Origin: Flavobacterium sp. LHD-85
GTDB lineage: Bacteria; Bacteroidota; Bacteroidia; Flavobacteriales; Flavobacteriaceae
Direction of reading: 5' to 3'
Length of the DNA: 64,000 nt
Assembly: GCF_030929595.1 (NCBI RefSeq)
Contig: NZ_JAVFVR010000007.1
Coordinates: 62,001 to 126,000, forward strand
In this document: piece by piece, positions 54,866-64,000 of the stretch
Numbering within the stretch: the stretch's first letter is position 1
How the letters are laid out: each line of letters starts with the position of its first letter
Notes under the pieces: generated by a model
The model's input: only the letters and a program-made list of their open reading frames with translations
Told to the model about the DNA's origin: nothing
Databases searched by the model: none
Program-made: the position numbers and the translations under genes

Positions 54866-56275
54866 ATGAATTCTGCACAGTTTTACGGTACTTTACAAAA
54901 ACGATTTCCTTTTGCTCCAACTTACAAACAGGATATTTTTTTTCAGAAAATTGCAATTTTCCTAACCGAACCCCAAAACGACACTATTTTTGTTTTGAAG
55001 GGATATGCAGGAACGGGAAAAACTACCGTTATTTCTACTATCGTAAATAATCTTAGCGATATTAATAAAAAGTACGTTTTGCTTGCCCCAACAGGGCGTG
55101 CGGCAAAAGTAATTGCCAATTATTCTAATAATCCAGCATTTACAATTCATAAAAAAATATATTTTCCGAAGAAATCATCGGGCGGAGGAGTCGCTTTTAC
55201 CAAACAAGTCAACAAACACAAAAATACCATTTTTATCGTCGATGAGGCTTCGATGATTTCCGATAGCACATTAGACAGCAGTTCACTTCTAGATGACTTG
55301 ATTAATTATGTGTATTCGGGGCAAAACTGCAAAATGATTCTTTTGGGAGATACGGCTCAGCTGCCTCCAGTAAATTTAGATATCAGTCCTGCGCTTGATA
55401 TTCAGACTTTGGGTATTCATTATGATAAAGAAATCGAGCATATCGAGTTGGACGAAGTAATGCGTCAGGAAGAAAGCTCAGGAATTTTGTACAATGCTAC
55501 AGAATTGCGTGAATTGCTGAAAGAGAGTTTTATAACCGAATTCAAATTCAATGTAAAGAAATTTAAAGACATTGTTCGTCTGACAGACGGTTACGATATT
55601 CAAGATGCGATTAACACGGCATACAGTAATTATAGCATTGAAGATACCGCTTTTATTGTTCGTTCTAATAAACGTGCCAATCAGTACAATGAGCAAATCA
55701 GAAGCCGTATCTTATTTAAAGAAAGCGAACTTTCGGTTGGTGATTTCTTGATGGTGGTTAAGAATAATTACTTCTGGCTGAAAGAAACTGATGAAGCTGG
55801 ATTTATTGCCAACGGAGATATTATTGAAGTTTTGGAACTTTTCGGAATCAAAGAATTGTACGGATTTAAGTTTGCGAAAGTAAAAATCAGAATGGTCGAT
55901 TATCCAGAGCAGAAGCCTTTTGAAACGGTTTTGATTTTAGATACTTTAACAAGCGAATCACCTTCTTTAACGTACGAAGAATCGAATCGTTTGTATGAAG
56001 AGGTGATGAAAGATTATGAAGACGAACCGACTAAATACAAGAGATTCCAAAAGGTAAAAGAAAACGAATATTTTAATGGACTTCAAGTTAAATTTTCATA
56101 CGCTATAACCTGCCATAAATCGCAAGGTGGACAGTGGAATACGGTATTTATCGAACAGCCATTTTTGCCAAACGGCATTGATACTGATTATATTAGATGG
56201 TTGTACACCGCTATGACACGTGCCAAAAATAAGTTATATTTGATAGGATTTAAAGACGAGAGTTTTGAGGAATAA
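54866..56275 (+). CDS. RecD-like SF1B DNA helicase
   Basis: From the ATG at 54866 the product is 469 residues (MNSAQFYGTLQKRFPF). It has the Walker A GYAGTGKTT (about 47-55), motif Ia LLAPTGRAAKV, Walker B FIVDEASMI, motif III LLGDTAQLPPV, and the C-terminal motifs FSYAITCHKSQGGQW and LYTAMTRAKNKLYLIG. These identify an SF1B helicase of the RecD2/Dda group. The 16-residue extension from 54818 would overlap the promoter. It may act in repair or replication restart; no RecBC partner is nearby. Confidence 0.93.
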   Translation: MNSAQFYGTLQKRFPFAPTYKQDIFFQKIAIFLTEPQNDTIFVLKGYAGTGKTTVISTIVNNLSDINKKYVLLAPTGRAAKVIANYSNNPAFTIHKKIYFPKKSSGGGVAFTKQVNKHKNTIFIVDEASMISDSTLDSSSLLDDLINYVYSGQNCKMILLGDTAQLPPVNLDISPALDIQTLGIHYDKEIEHIELDEVMRQEESSGILYNATELRELLKESFITEFKFNVKKFKDIVRLTDGYDIQDAINTAYSNYSIEDTAFIVRSNKRANQYNEQIRSRILFKESELSVGDFLMVVKNNYFWLKETDEAGFIANGDIIEVLELFGIKELYGFKFAKVKIRMVDYPEQKPFETVLILDTLTSESPSLTYEESNRLYEEVMKDYEDEPTKYKRFQKVKENEYFNGLQVKFSYAITCHKSQGGQWNTVFIEQPFLPNGIDTDYIRWLYTAMTRAKNKLYLIGFKDESFEE

Positions 56276-56278
56276 AAA

Positions 56279-56344
56279 CACTAATTTCACGAATTAGCAC
56301 GAATTCTTTTCGATTTAGATTTGTGTAAATTTGTGTAATTCGTG
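56279..56344. repeat. ATTCGTG palindromic repeat copy
   Basis: CACTAATTTCACGAATTAGC and its complement-like end TTTGTGTAATTCGTG surround an AT-rich centre. It is the second full copy of the family at 17087-17143. It fills the gap before the dioxygenase gene and creates a false extension of that frame. Confidence 0.75.
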
Positions 56345-56360
56345 TTTAAATACTTTTACA

Positions 56361-57191
56361 ATGACAACACTAAACGACTTACATTCGATTTCATCAACGT
56401 TTTCGAACACAGATAAAATGCCAGTTCTGTTTCTAGGACACGGTAGCCCAATGAATGCTATTGAAGAAAATCAGTTTGTGACTGGTTTTCGCAATCTGGC
56501 CAAAACACTGCCACAGCCTAATGCTATTTTATGTGTTTCTGCACATTGGTTTACAAAAGGAACAAAAGTGACTTCTATGGAAATGCCAAGAACCATTCAT
56601 GATTTTGGAGGTTTCCCGCAAGCGCTTTTTGATGTTCAATATCCGGCAAAAGGTAGTCCTGAATTAGCAGTTGAAACGCAGAAGATTTTAGATCCTGTTA
56701 TGGTTGAATTAGACGAGCATTGGGGTTTAGATCATGGCGCTTGGAGCGTAATTAAACATTTATATCCAAATGCAGATGTTCCGGTAATTCAATTAAGCAT
56801 CGATTATACCAAATCGGGACAATATCATTTCGATTTGGCTCAAAAACTGCAGGCACTTCGTTATAAAGGCGTTTTAATTATTGGAAGCGGTAATATTGTC
56901 CACAATCTAAGAATGGTTGATTTTAGAAATTTTGATAAAGACAATTACGGTTACGATTGGGCAATTGAAGCACGAGAAACAGTAAATAATTATTTGCTGG
57001 ATGGAAATTTTCAGCCTTTAATAGATTTCGAAAAAATGAATAAAGCTGTTCAATTGGCGGTTCCAACACCAGAACATTATCTTCCGTTATTATATACTTT
57101 AGGGCTAAAAGATAAAACAGACGATTTAAGTTTGTTTAATGATAAATTGTTGGCAGGGTCATTAAGTATGACTTCGGTAAAACTTATGTAA
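56361..57191 (+). CDS. ygiD: YgiD/LigB-like extradiol dioxygenase
   Basis: The 276-residue product from ATG 56361 has the LigB-type motifs: VLFLGHGSPMNA (His), CVSAHWFTKG (His), LDHGAWSVIKHLYP (His) and IGSGNIVHNLR (His). E. coli YgiD acts as a 4,5-DOPA extradiol dioxygenase; the natural substrate in bacteria is unclear. It is predicted cytosolic. The start at 56331 would take in the preceding repeat and is rejected. Confidence 0.9.
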   Translation: MTTLNDLHSISSTFSNTDKMPVLFLGHGSPMNAIEENQFVTGFRNLAKTLPQPNAILCVSAHWFTKGTKVTSMEMPRTIHDFGGFPQALFDVQYPAKGSPELAVETQKILDPVMVELDEHWGLDHGAWSVIKHLYPNADVPVIQLSIDYTKSGQYHFDLAQKLQALRYKGVLIIGSGNIVHNLRMVDFRNFDKDNYGYDWAIEARETVNNYLLDGNFQPLIDFEKMNKAVQLAVPTPEHYLPLLYTLGLKDKTDDLSLFNDKLLAGSLSMTSVKLM

Positions 57192-57249
57192 TAATCTTTG
57201 CGAATCTCTGTGTTATAATTTTTTCAGAGAGATTTGCAAAGGGATTATT
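57190..57249. terminator. Terminator between convergent ygiD and PQQ-repeat genes
   Basis: AATAATC-TTTGC-GAATCTCTG pairs with CAGAGAGATTTGCAAAGGGATTATT, with two small bulges, ending in TTTTTC on the plus strand. It overlaps the last codons of both genes. Confidence 0.65.
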
Positions 57250-58585
57250 TTTCTTTTTTCAAATTATAAGCATAAAGATAGCCATCTGCACTTCCATAAA
57301 AAATAACATTATTGCTGATGAATGGAGAAGAAAGAATTGAACCTAATTTGTAAAACTCATCCATTACTTTTTGATTTTCGGCATAAATGGACAAGTCGGC
57401 TTTTTTGGCTGCGAATCCAAAATCTAAAAGATTGTTGTTTAGAATGCTTCCAGCAAATTTATTTCTATTTTCTGTTGGAATTATATGCGATTCTTTACCA
57501 TCAGAAAGCAGATTTAAGTCAAAGAAATTCCCTGAAAAATCTCCAAAATATATTGTGTTTCCAGCAATTGCTGGCGAAGAATAAACATATCCGTTTCCTT
57601 TAAATCTATATTTTTCTTTTCCTGTTTTGGCGTCCAATGCTAATAGGGCATATGTGTCTGAAGTTCCAACATAAACTGTATTATCTTTGATAACAGCAGA
57701 ACTTAAAATCCATGAATTTTCGGCATTATATTTCCAGATTAATTTTCCTGTTTCGATATCAAGCGCAAAGAAATACGGATCTCTTGCACCAAAATAAACG
57801 ATACCGTCAGATATAGTTGCAGAAGCTTGAATTCCAGTGAAACCTGTTTTGATTTCAGTAGAAAATTTCCATTTCTCTTTGCCAGTTTTACAATCCAAAG
57901 CATAAAAAACACCGTCCCATCCGCCAAAATAAACTATGTTTTTTTCTAAAATAGGAGTGCTGTGTATGGCAGCTTTGGTCTGGAAATTCCATTTCAGAGT
58001 TCCATTTTTAGCGTCAACAGCGTACAGATTCCCGTCACTGCTTCCAAAAATTGCCAAAGCCGATTTATTATCTAAATAAATAACGGGTGTTGAAAGATAA
58101 AAGTCCCATAAATCGGCCATGAGTAAATCGTTGGGTTTCATGCCCCACATTCCAACTTCGCTATACCAATGTTCGCCTTTGGTTTTAAAACGCCAAATTT
58201 CTTTACCTGTTTTAGCATTTACAGCATAATAATGGCCATCAAAGCTTCCGAAATAAACAATGTTATTGTAAATACTTGCGGAACTGTGAACAGCTCCATT
58301 GGTTTTAAATTTCCATTTTAAGCTTCCAGATTTTTCATCGACAGCATAAAAATAACCATCTTCGCTGCCAATACAGGCGATTCCGTTTTGTACAATTGGA
58401 GATGAAAAGATTTTGCCTTCAGTCTTAAATTTCCATTTTAAATCTTGCAAAGGCTGATATCCTTTTCCTGAAAAAAATCGATTAGAAAATGGATTTAAGG
58501 CATTTGAATTTTCAGTTTGTGAGAAAGCATTCGAACTTAGAATTAAAAAGAAATAGAGCAGAAGTGAAGTAAAGTTTCTTTTCAT
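57245..58585 (-). CDS. PQQ-like beta-propeller exported protein
   Basis: The 446-residue protein has a signal peptide (ending about NAFSQ) and six to eight PQQ/BamB-type blades with the pattern NGIVYFGSxDGxxYAxDxKTGKxxWKF (for example CIGSEDGYFYAVDEKSGSLKWKF, IYFGDFSGNFFDL). It is not a clear quinoprotein: no dehydrogenase active-site module is seen. It may assist outer-membrane assembly like BamB, or bind surface ligands. It is divergent from kdsB. Confidence 0.85.
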   Translation of the reverse strand: MKRNFTSLLLYFFLILSSNAFSQTENSNALNPFSNRFFSGKGYQPLQDLKWKFKTEGKIFSSPIVQNGIACIGSEDGYFYAVDEKSGSLKWKFKTNGAVHSSASIYNNIVYFGSFDGHYYAVNAKTGKEIWRFKTKGEHWYSEVGMWGMKPNDLLMADLWDFYLSTPVIYLDNKSALAIFGSSDGNLYAVDAKNGTLKWNFQTKAAIHSTPILEKNIVYFGGWDGVFYALDCKTGKEKWKFSTEIKTGFTGIQASATISDGIVYFGARDPYFFALDIETGKLIWKYNAENSWILSSAVIKDNTVYVGTSDTYALLALDAKTGKEKYRFKGNGYVYSSPAIAGNTIYFGDFSGNFFDLNLLSDGKESHIIPTENRNKFAGSILNNNLLDFGFAAKKADLSIYAENQKVMDEFYKLGSILSSPFISNNVIFYGSADGYLYAYNLKKEK

Positions 58586-58660
58586 GTTTTTCTTATAAAA
58601 GTAAAAAATCTATAAGAGATTAAAATGCAGTGCTTTAATAAATATGTTATAAATATATTT

Positions 58661-58689
58661 TTGAAAGCTCTTGGTGTATAGTATATTTG
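58661..58689 (+). promoter_or_regulatory. Promoter of kdsB
   Basis: TTG at 58661-58663 and TATATTTG at 58682-58689 are 18 nt apart, placing the start near 58695 and the ATG at 58717 about 20 nt later. This excludes the earlier start at 58687. Confidence 0.75.
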
Positions 58690-58716
58690 TTAGACTCTTT
58701 AAAATTGAATAATCAA

Positions 58717-59451
58717 ATGAAAATAATAGCTGTAATTCCGGCGCGATATGCTTCAACTCGTTTCCCTGCCAAATTGATGCAGGATTTGGGAGGCAAAACA
58801 GTAATTCTAAGAACTTATGAAGCAGCAGTTTCGACAAAGCTGTTTGATGATGTTTTTGTAGTAACCGATTCTGACTTGATTTTTGATGAAATTGTTTCTA
58901 ATGGCGGAAAGGCGATTATGAGCATCAAAGAACACGAATCTGGAAGCGACCGAATTGCTGAAGCAGTTGCAAATCTAGACGTTGATATTGTGGTAAATGT
59001 GCAAGGTGACGAACCTTTTACAGAAGCAGAGCCTTTGGCGCAGGTTTTATCTGTTTTTAAAAATGATCCAGATAAAAAAATAGATTTGGCTTCGCTAATG
59101 CGTGAAATTACAAATGAAGACGAAATCAATAATCCGAATAATGTTAAAGTGGTTGTAGATCAATCACAGTTTGCATTGTATTTTTCAAGATCTGTAATTC
59201 CATATCCTAGAGAGAAAAATGTTGGAGTAAGATATTTTCAGCATATCGGAATCTATGCTTTTAGAAAACAAGCATTATTAGACTTTTACAGCCTTCCAAT
59301 GAAATCTTTAGAAGCTTCTGAGAAGTTAGAGCAATTGCGTTATTTAGAGTTTGGAAAACGTATCAAAATGGTTGAAACAACTCACGTTGGAATTGGAATT
59401 GATACGGCTGAGGATTTGGAAAGAGCGAGAGCGATGTTAAGAGATATTTAA
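58717..59451 (+). CDS. kdsB: 3-deoxy-manno-octulosonate cytidylyltransferase
   Basis: The 244-residue protein begins [20 protein letters not shown], the nucleotide-binding motif, and has [24 protein letters not shown] and the C-terminal [15 protein letters not shown]. It activates Kdo with CTP for lipopolysaccharide inner-core synthesis in the cytoplasm. Length and motifs are normal. The start is fixed by the promoter just upstream. Confidence 0.96.
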   Translation: MKIIAVIPARYASTRFPAKLMQDLGGKTVILRTYEAAVSTKLFDDVFVVTDSDLIFDEIVSNGGKAIMSIKEHESGSDRIAEAVANLDVDIVVNVQGDEPFTEAEPLAQVLSVFKNDPDKKIDLASLMREITNEDEINNPNNVKVVVDQSQFALYFSRSVIPYPREKNVGVRYFQHIGIYAFRKQALLDFYSLPMKSLEASEKLEQLRYLEFGKRIKMVETTHVGIGIDTAEDLERARAMLRDI

Positions 59452-59465
59452 TTACTCATAGTCTG

Positions 59466-59516
59466 AACGCGGATTAAACAGATTCGCTTTCGCGAAGACG
59501 CTGATTTAAACGGATT
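59466..59516. repeat. Inverted repeat GCGGATTAAACAGATTCGC type
   Basis: ACGCGGATTAAACAGATTCG and ACGCTGATTTAAACGG flank a small stem TTCGC-TTTC-GCGAA. A second repeat-like piece (TTATCCTGAGGAACGAAGG) follows near 59537. The gap 59452-59663 has no gene. Confidence 0.55.
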
Positions 59517-59663
59517 TTTTATACTTGCAAAGTTGTTATCCTGAGGAACGAAGGATCATACTTGTAAATCGACAACGGTTGCATAATGATATGATAAAGG
59601 ATTTAAAAAATGCAAGGGCAATTTTGCTTCTAAAAAAAATATTAATTACTTTAATTCTGTAAA

Positions 59664-60083
59664 ATGACTTCTATAATTTCAATATTAATTCCGTTTTTAT
59701 CTGCTATTTTTGGGGGTTATATTACTTTTTATTTTGCTTCTAAATCTAAAAAAGAAGATGCAATAATTAAATTCAGAGAAGAAAAATATGCTAATCTTTT
59801 AATTCTTCTAAAAGGTTTTGTTGGAGAAACAGCTAATTATCAAACTAAATTAGATTTTTTTGATGAACAATATAGATCTTGGATTTATTCATCAGACGAA
59901 GTTGTTATTGCACTCAATGAATTAGTGCAGTTAATAATTGATCAGGATGGTAAAGCGCCTGATGTTGATAAAGGGAGGAAAGCTATAGGGAAGATTGTTT
60001 TGGCAATGAGAAAAGATTTGTTGAAAAACACTTCACTAATAGAAAAAGATTTTAGATATACTGATGTGAGAGTTAATACATAA
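59664..60083 (+). CDS. Hypothetical single-helix membrane-anchored protein
   Basis: The 139-residue protein has one N-terminal hydrophobic helix (about 4-26, SIISILIPFLSAIFGGYITFYF) and a soluble helical part (FREEKYANLLILLKGFVGE, VIALNELVQLIIDQDGK, IGKIVLAMRKDLLK). It looks like a small phage-defence or membrane-sensor-type accessory protein, but no motif proves this. It stands alone and ends in a bidirectional terminator. The function is unknown. Confidence 0.6.
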   Translation: MTSIISILIPFLSAIFGGYITFYFASKSKKEDAIIKFREEKYANLLILLKGFVGETANYQTKLDFFDEQYRSWIYSSDEVVIALNELVQLIIDQDGKAPDVDKGRKAIGKIVLAMRKDLLKNTSLIEKDFRYTDVRVNT

Positions 60084-60111
60084 TTTTATAATCTTTCATA
60101 ATTCTCTATAC

Positions 60112-60147
60112 AAAAAAAAAAGCTCCAAATTCTTGGAGCTTTTTTTA
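60112..60147. terminator. Bidirectional intrinsic terminator
   Basis: AGCTCCAA (60121-60128) pairs with TTGGAGCT (60133-60140) around ATTC, with A and T tracts on the sides. It ends the gene at 59664-60083 and the E1 gene from the other strand. Confidence 0.88.
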
Positions 60148-60166
60148 ATATCTAAAACAATCAAAA

Positions 60167-62581
60167 TTATTGATATAAAGCAGGATATTTTGAAGGATTA
60201 ACTTCGTGCATCATATCGTAAATTTTCTCGTAAATATCTTCTGCAGAAGGTTTAGAGAAGTAATCACCGTCAGTTCCGTATGCTGGTCTGTGTGCTTTTG
60301 CAGCTAAAGTCTGTGGTTTGCTGTCTAAATGTTTGTAAGCATCTTGCTCTTCTAAAATCTGCTGTAAAATGAATGCTGAAGCTCCTCCAGGAACATCTTC
60401 GTCAATTACTAAAAGACGGTTTGTTTTAGCAATACTTTTTACGATGTCTTTGCTAATATCAAATGGAAGTAAAGATTGAACATCAATAACTTCGCAATCA
60501 ATTCCTTTTTCTGCTAATTCATTAGCAGCTTGCATAACCAATCTTAAAGTTGATCCGTAAGAAACTAAAGTAATATCAGAACCTTCTCTTAGCGTTTCTA
60601 CAACTCCAATTGGTGTTTTGAATTCACCAAAATTCAAAGGCGTTTTTTCTTTTAAGCGGTATCCGTTCAAACATTCAATAACCAAAGCAGGTTCGTCACA
60701 TTCTAACAAAGTGTTATAAAAACCAGCCGCTTGTGTCATATCTCTAGGAACCAAAACATGGATTCCACGAATAGCGTTGATGATCATTCCCATTGGAGAA
60801 CCAGAATGCCAGATTCCTTCCAAACGGTGTCCACGCGTTCTAATGATTAATGGCGCTTTCTGTTTTCCAACAGTTCTATATTGTAATGTAGCTAAATCGT
60901 CACTCATGATCTGAATAGCGTACAGTAAATAATCTAAATACTGAATTTCAGCAATTGGGCGCAAACCTCTCAAAGCCATTCCGATTCCCTGACCAATAAT
61001 AGTCGCTTCACGAATTCCGACATCGGCAACACGAAGTTCTCCGTATTTTTCCTGCATGCCTTCAAGACCTTGATTTACGTCTCCGATGTTTCCAACATCT
61101 TCACCGAAAATTAAAGTTTCAGGATATTTTGCAAATAACGCATCAAAGTTATCACGAAGAATCATTCTTCCATCCAAATCTGGTTTCGCATTTTCTGCAT
61201 ATTTAGGAAGAACTTTTTCTACTGAAAATACATTTTGAGCAGATTCAGAATGAAGATTACTGCTAAATTTTTCTTGAGTTTCATTCAAGAAACTTGTAAT
61301 CCAATTTGATAAAAGAACTTTGCTATTTGGAACTTCAATAAAACGAAGAATTTTTCTAGCATAAACTAATAATTCTTTCTTTAAAGGCGCTTTAATTGCG
61401 GCCAATTCAGAAATTAATTTTTTGATTCTTTCTTTATGGTTGATGCTTGCTTCAGCAATTTGCTCCAATAAAGCTAAAAGATTCTTTTGCTCATCAATAA
61501 TTGGATTAATGAAGTTGTTCCAAGCTTCTTTTTTAGCTTCTAAAACTTCTTTCTTTAATTCGAAATCAAGTTCTGCCAATTCTTCAGGAGAAGCAATATT
61601 AATTGCAATCATCCATAAACGCATTTGACGAATACAGTCAAAATCTCTTTCCCAAGCTAGTCTTTCTGCACTTTTGTAACGTTCGTGAGAACCAGAAGTA
61701 GAGTGTCCTTGCGGTTGAGTCAATTCGTTTACGTGAATTAAAACTGGTATATGTTCTTCGCGTGCAATGGCTCCGGCTCTTTCATAAGTAGAAACCAGTT
61801 CGGCATAATCCCAGCCTTTAACTCTAAAGATTTCATAACCTTTAGAATCTTCATCGCGCTGATATCCTTTTAAAATTTCAGAAATATTTTCTTTTGTAGT
61901 CTGATGTTTAGCATGAACAGAAATTCCGTATTCATCATCCCAAACACTCATTACCATCGGAACTTGTAAAACTCCCGCAGCATTTATGGTTTCAAAAAAT
62001 AAACCTTCAGAAGTACTCGCGTTACCAATAGTTCCCCAAGCTACTTCGTTTCCGTTTACCGTAAATTTATCTTTAATTGTAATTCCGTCAACGTTTCTGT
62101 AGATTTTTGAAGCTTGTGCTAATCCCAATAATCTTGGCATTTGACCAGCAGTTGGAGATATATCTGAACTTGAATTTTTTTGTTTGGTTAAGTCTTTCCA
62201 AGAACCGTCTTCATTTAAACTGTGCGTTACAAAGTGTCCGCCCATTTGTCTTCCTGCAGACATCGGATCAAAAGCTAAATCGGTATGACCGTATAAACCG
62301 GCAAAAAACTGTTTAGCATCCAATTCACCGATAGCCATCATAAAAGTTTGATCGCGATAGTATCCAGAACGGAAATCTCCGTTTTTAAAAGCTTTTGCCA
62401 TTGCCAGCTGCGGAACTTCTTTTCCGTCGCCAAAAATTCCAAATTTAGCTTTTCCTGTTAATACTTCTTTTCGACCTAAAAGACTACATTCACGGCTTGT
62501 TACCGCAATTCTATAGTCATTCAATACCTCAGTTTTGAAATCTTCAAATGTCAGTGTAGTATTGTTTTTTTCTTTTATCAT
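60167..62581 (-). CDS. Fused alpha/beta 2-oxoacid dehydrogenase E1 component
   Basis: The 804-residue protein joins an E1-alpha-like half (about 20-400) and an E1-beta-like half (about 470-800; FGEDVGNIGDVNQG, VADVGIREATIIGQGIGMA, VIDVQSLLPFD, VIDEDVPGGASA). It would use thiamine diphosphate to decarboxylate a branched-chain 2-oxo acid or a similar substrate. The alpha-half thiamine motif is unusual: GNASTSEG (186-193) and VWDDEYG (213-219) instead of GDG and NN. It stands alone; the E2 and E3 partners are not in the window. Similar fusions are common in Bacteroidota. Confidence 0.88.
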   Translation of the reverse strand: MIKEKNNTTLTFEDFKTEVLNDYRIAVTSRECSLLGRKEVLTGKAKFGIFGDGKEVPQLAMAKAFKNGDFRSGYYRDQTFMMAIGELDAKQFFAGLYGHTDLAFDPMSAGRQMGGHFVTHSLNEDGSWKDLTKQKNSSSDISPTAGQMPRLLGLAQASKIYRNVDGITIKDKFTVNGNEVAWGTIGNASTSEGLFFETINAAGVLQVPMVMSVWDDEYGISVHAKHQTTKENISEILKGYQRDEDSKGYEIFRVKGWDYAELVSTYERAGAIAREEHIPVLIHVNELTQPQGHSTSGSHERYKSAERLAWERDFDCIRQMRLWMIAINIASPEELAELDFELKKEVLEAKKEAWNNFINPIIDEQKNLLALLEQIAEASINHKERIKKLISELAAIKAPLKKELLVYARKILRFIEVPNSKVLLSNWITSFLNETQEKFSSNLHSESAQNVFSVEKVLPKYAENAKPDLDGRMILRDNFDALFAKYPETLIFGEDVGNIGDVNQGLEGMQEKYGELRVADVGIREATIIGQGIGMALRGLRPIAEIQYLDYLLYAIQIMSDDLATLQYRTVGKQKAPLIIRTRGHRLEGIWHSGSPMGMIINAIRGIHVLVPRDMTQAAGFYNTLLECDEPALVIECLNGYRLKEKTPLNFGEFKTPIGVVETLREGSDITLVSYGSTLRLVMQAANELAEKGIDCEVIDVQSLLPFDISKDIVKSIAKTNRLLVIDEDVPGGASAFILQQILEEQDAYKHLDSKPQTLAAKAHRPAYGTDGDYFSKPSAEDIYEKIYDMMHEVNPSKYPALYQ

Positions 62582-62677
62582 AATCTTGTAGGGTCATGTT
62601 GTTTATGTCGCGAAATTACTTAAAAACAATCAATAATCATAATTCTTTGAAATAAATATAATTTAATTATTTGTATT

Positions 62678-62685
62678 CAAATCTA
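62678..62685 (-). promoter_or_regulatory. -7-like box of the E1 gene
   Basis: The reverse strand reads TAGATTTG, an exact TAnnTTTG match, about 97 bp upstream of the E1 ATG. No TTG was found at the -33 distance. Confidence 0.4.
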
Positions 62686-62771
62686 TAAACTAAGTATTTT
62701 ATTTGTGTTATTTTTATGTGAAGTTTAATTTTATTAATAATTTCGCAAGTTTTTGTTTAAAATTCATTTGA

Positions 62772-64000
62772 TTAAAACCATTTTCTAGTAAAAAGTGTGA
62801 CTAATGTTTTTGGTGAGAAAGTGATTATAAATCGTATTTTTTCATTGTATTTTGGTTGAGATATTTCCCATCCATTATTAGAATAAACAGGGAAATAGAG
62901 TTCAAAGTAGTCAGGAACTAGATTTAAACGTACGCCAGAATCGTAAGCAAAGAACTCGCTTTGATGTTTATTTTTCAAGAAACCAATATCTCCGTAAAGT
63001 TCTACCCAGTTCCATATTGCGTAGCTAGCATTTAAGGTCGTCATCCATTGGTTAGCGTATGAAGGTTCTAATTGCGATTTAAAACCTCCTTCAGCAATAA
63101 CGTATTGTTGGCTGAAAAATCCTGTACTTTCAGATCTTCCAAATAAATTATAATCAAATAAATAATCAGTTGGGCGGTCTAAACCAAAACTAAAATAATC
63201 TGAGTTTGTTGTGTTATACAAGAAGCTTCCAACGTATAATCTTAAATTTAGCTTTTTATTATTCTCAAATAACCTTCTATACTCTACTTCTCCAGAAACT
63301 TTTCCAAATCCGCTAGAAAACTGCAAATCGGTCATAAAACTAAAATGATCGATTAATTCAGTTTTTGTGTTAGAGTAGCGGGCATTAAAAATAGAATAAT
63401 TAGGAGACGAATTGTCCGTAATATAATCGCTCGCTTCACGGTTTACAATTACCTGTCGGAACATAAACATTTGCTTTCTATTGTCTCTAAAATCTTTTTC
63501 GCGAATGCGGAACACTACCATCGGATTTAATCTCAAATAAGTAGCCTCTGGGGCATAATGAAAATAATTCTGGCTAATAGAATATCGAACATTATATAAG
63601 GTGCTATTTCTATAATACTGATTCCATGAAAATGCTGATGAGCCTGAAATCGTTCCTGCTTTTATCGAATAAGCCGGATTGATGTCAAAATTGAATGGTT
63701 TGTCTAAAATGGTTTTATTGTGAAAACGAATTCCAGGAGTAAAACCATCATAATAATTATAATTTAATGTGGGGATGTATAAAATCTGATTGTAATCTGG
63801 ATCTTCTAAATCTTTAGCAAAATTAAATTTGATAGGACGATTTAGTGAAACATTTTTTAAAGATCTCCAGTTGTTTCGCTGGTTGTATTCTGGAACTTCG
63901 TTATTGTAATTAATGACGATTTTGTCAGCATTTTTTCGACTGAACTCATAAACAGAGTCTTTTTTAGTAGGCTCAATCCATTCTTTAAACACGACTTCTT
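62772..64000 (-). CDS. Partial outer-membrane-barrel-like protein (C-terminal region)
   Basis: The frame is open at the right edge, so only the last 409 residues are seen. They read like beta-barrel or membrane-anchored strands with many aromatic residues (NYNYYDGFTPGIRFHNKT, YFHYAPEATYLRLNPMVVFRIREKDFRDN, SGFGKVSGEVEYRRL). I think it is the C-terminal part of a large flavobacterial metallopeptidase-related or DUF5686-type protein, but no catalytic motif is in view. There is no ATG inside that is clearly a true start. Confidence 0.55.
   Translation of the reverse strand, partial: EVVFKEWIEPTKKDSVYEFSRKNADKIVINYNNEVPEYNQRNNWRSLKNVSLNRPIKFNFAKDLEDPDYNQILYIPTLNYNYYDGFTPGIRFHNKTILDKPFNFDINPAYSIKAGTISGSSAFSWNQYYRNSTLYNVRYSISQNYFHYAPEATYLRLNPMVVFRIREKDFRDNRKQMFMFRQVIVNREASDYITDNSSPNYSIFNARYSNTKTELIDHFSFMTDLQFSSGFGKVSGEVEYRRLFENNKKLNLRLYVGSFLYNTTNSDYFSFGLDRPTDYLFDYNLFGRSESTGFFSQQYVIAEGGFKSQLEPSYANQWMTTLNASYAIWNWVELYGDIGFLKNKHQSEFFAYDSGVRLNLVPDYFELYFPVYSNNGWEISQPKYNEKIRFIITFSPKTLVTLFTRKWF

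Overview
The window looks like a chromosomal segment of a Flavobacterium, probably close to F. johnsoniae (phylum Bacteroidota). The evidence is AT-rich DNA, a SusC/SusD pair with a chitinase locus, type IX secretion (T9SS) adhesin and PorP/SprF genes, Bacteroidota promoters (TTG then TAnnTTTG), few Shine-Dalgarno sites, and many palindromic intergenic repeats. No tRNA, rRNA operon, prophage, transposase or CRISPR array was found.

Layout. 1-13.1 kb is a chitin-utilisation locus: a SusC-like transporter (cut by the left edge), a SusD-like lipoprotein, a NagB-type deaminase fused to a PIG-L/LmbE-type deacetylase, a GH20 hexosaminidase, and a 1578-residue chitinase with two GH18 domains. Together they would cut chitin outside the cell, import oligomers, trim them to GlcNAc and feed the amino sugar into glycolysis. 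13.3-19.2 kb holds a DUF3592 protein, a TlpA-like thioredoxin, a YbiT-like ABC-F ATPase, a 57-aa lipoprotein, a COQ4-like protein and unknowns. 19.3-23.9 kb is housekeeping: pyrR, pyrB, a STAS-like protein with ribonuclease Z, pdxH and a CAP-domain lipoprotein. 24.0-36.0 kb, reverse strand, is a surface-adhesin operon: a 2994-residue repeat protein with a T9SS type B tail, a PorP/SprF partner and an OmpA/PD40 lipoprotein-like protein. 36.8-40.4 kb is a polyphosphate operon (SixA-like, ppk1, ppx), followed by a TMEM175 channel and a Crp/Fnr regulator.

42.6-44.4 kb is dnaX. Here the full-length tau form needs a -1 shift at an A10 run containing A AAA AAG, while the zero frame yields a 361-residue gamma-like protein. 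46.4 kb is the RNase P RNA (rnpB). 48.6-53.0 kb is a two-component system divergent from an outer-membrane receptor, with three phased ATTAAC repeats between them. The rest holds rsmD with a DUF3822 gene, a RecD-like helicase, a YgiD-like dioxygenase, a PQQ propeller, kdsB, a fused 2-oxoacid dehydrogenase E1, and a partial outer-membrane protein.

The most unusual signals are the dnaX recoding site, the nested inverted repeats at 15.1-15.3 and 48.0-48.35 kb, a structured RNA-like element at 45.9 kb, the paired loss of one ATP site in the ABC-F protein, and the candidate response-regulator operator at 50.76 kb. Several open reading frames appear N-terminally extended because they read through intergenic repeats or promoters; the starts given here correct for that.
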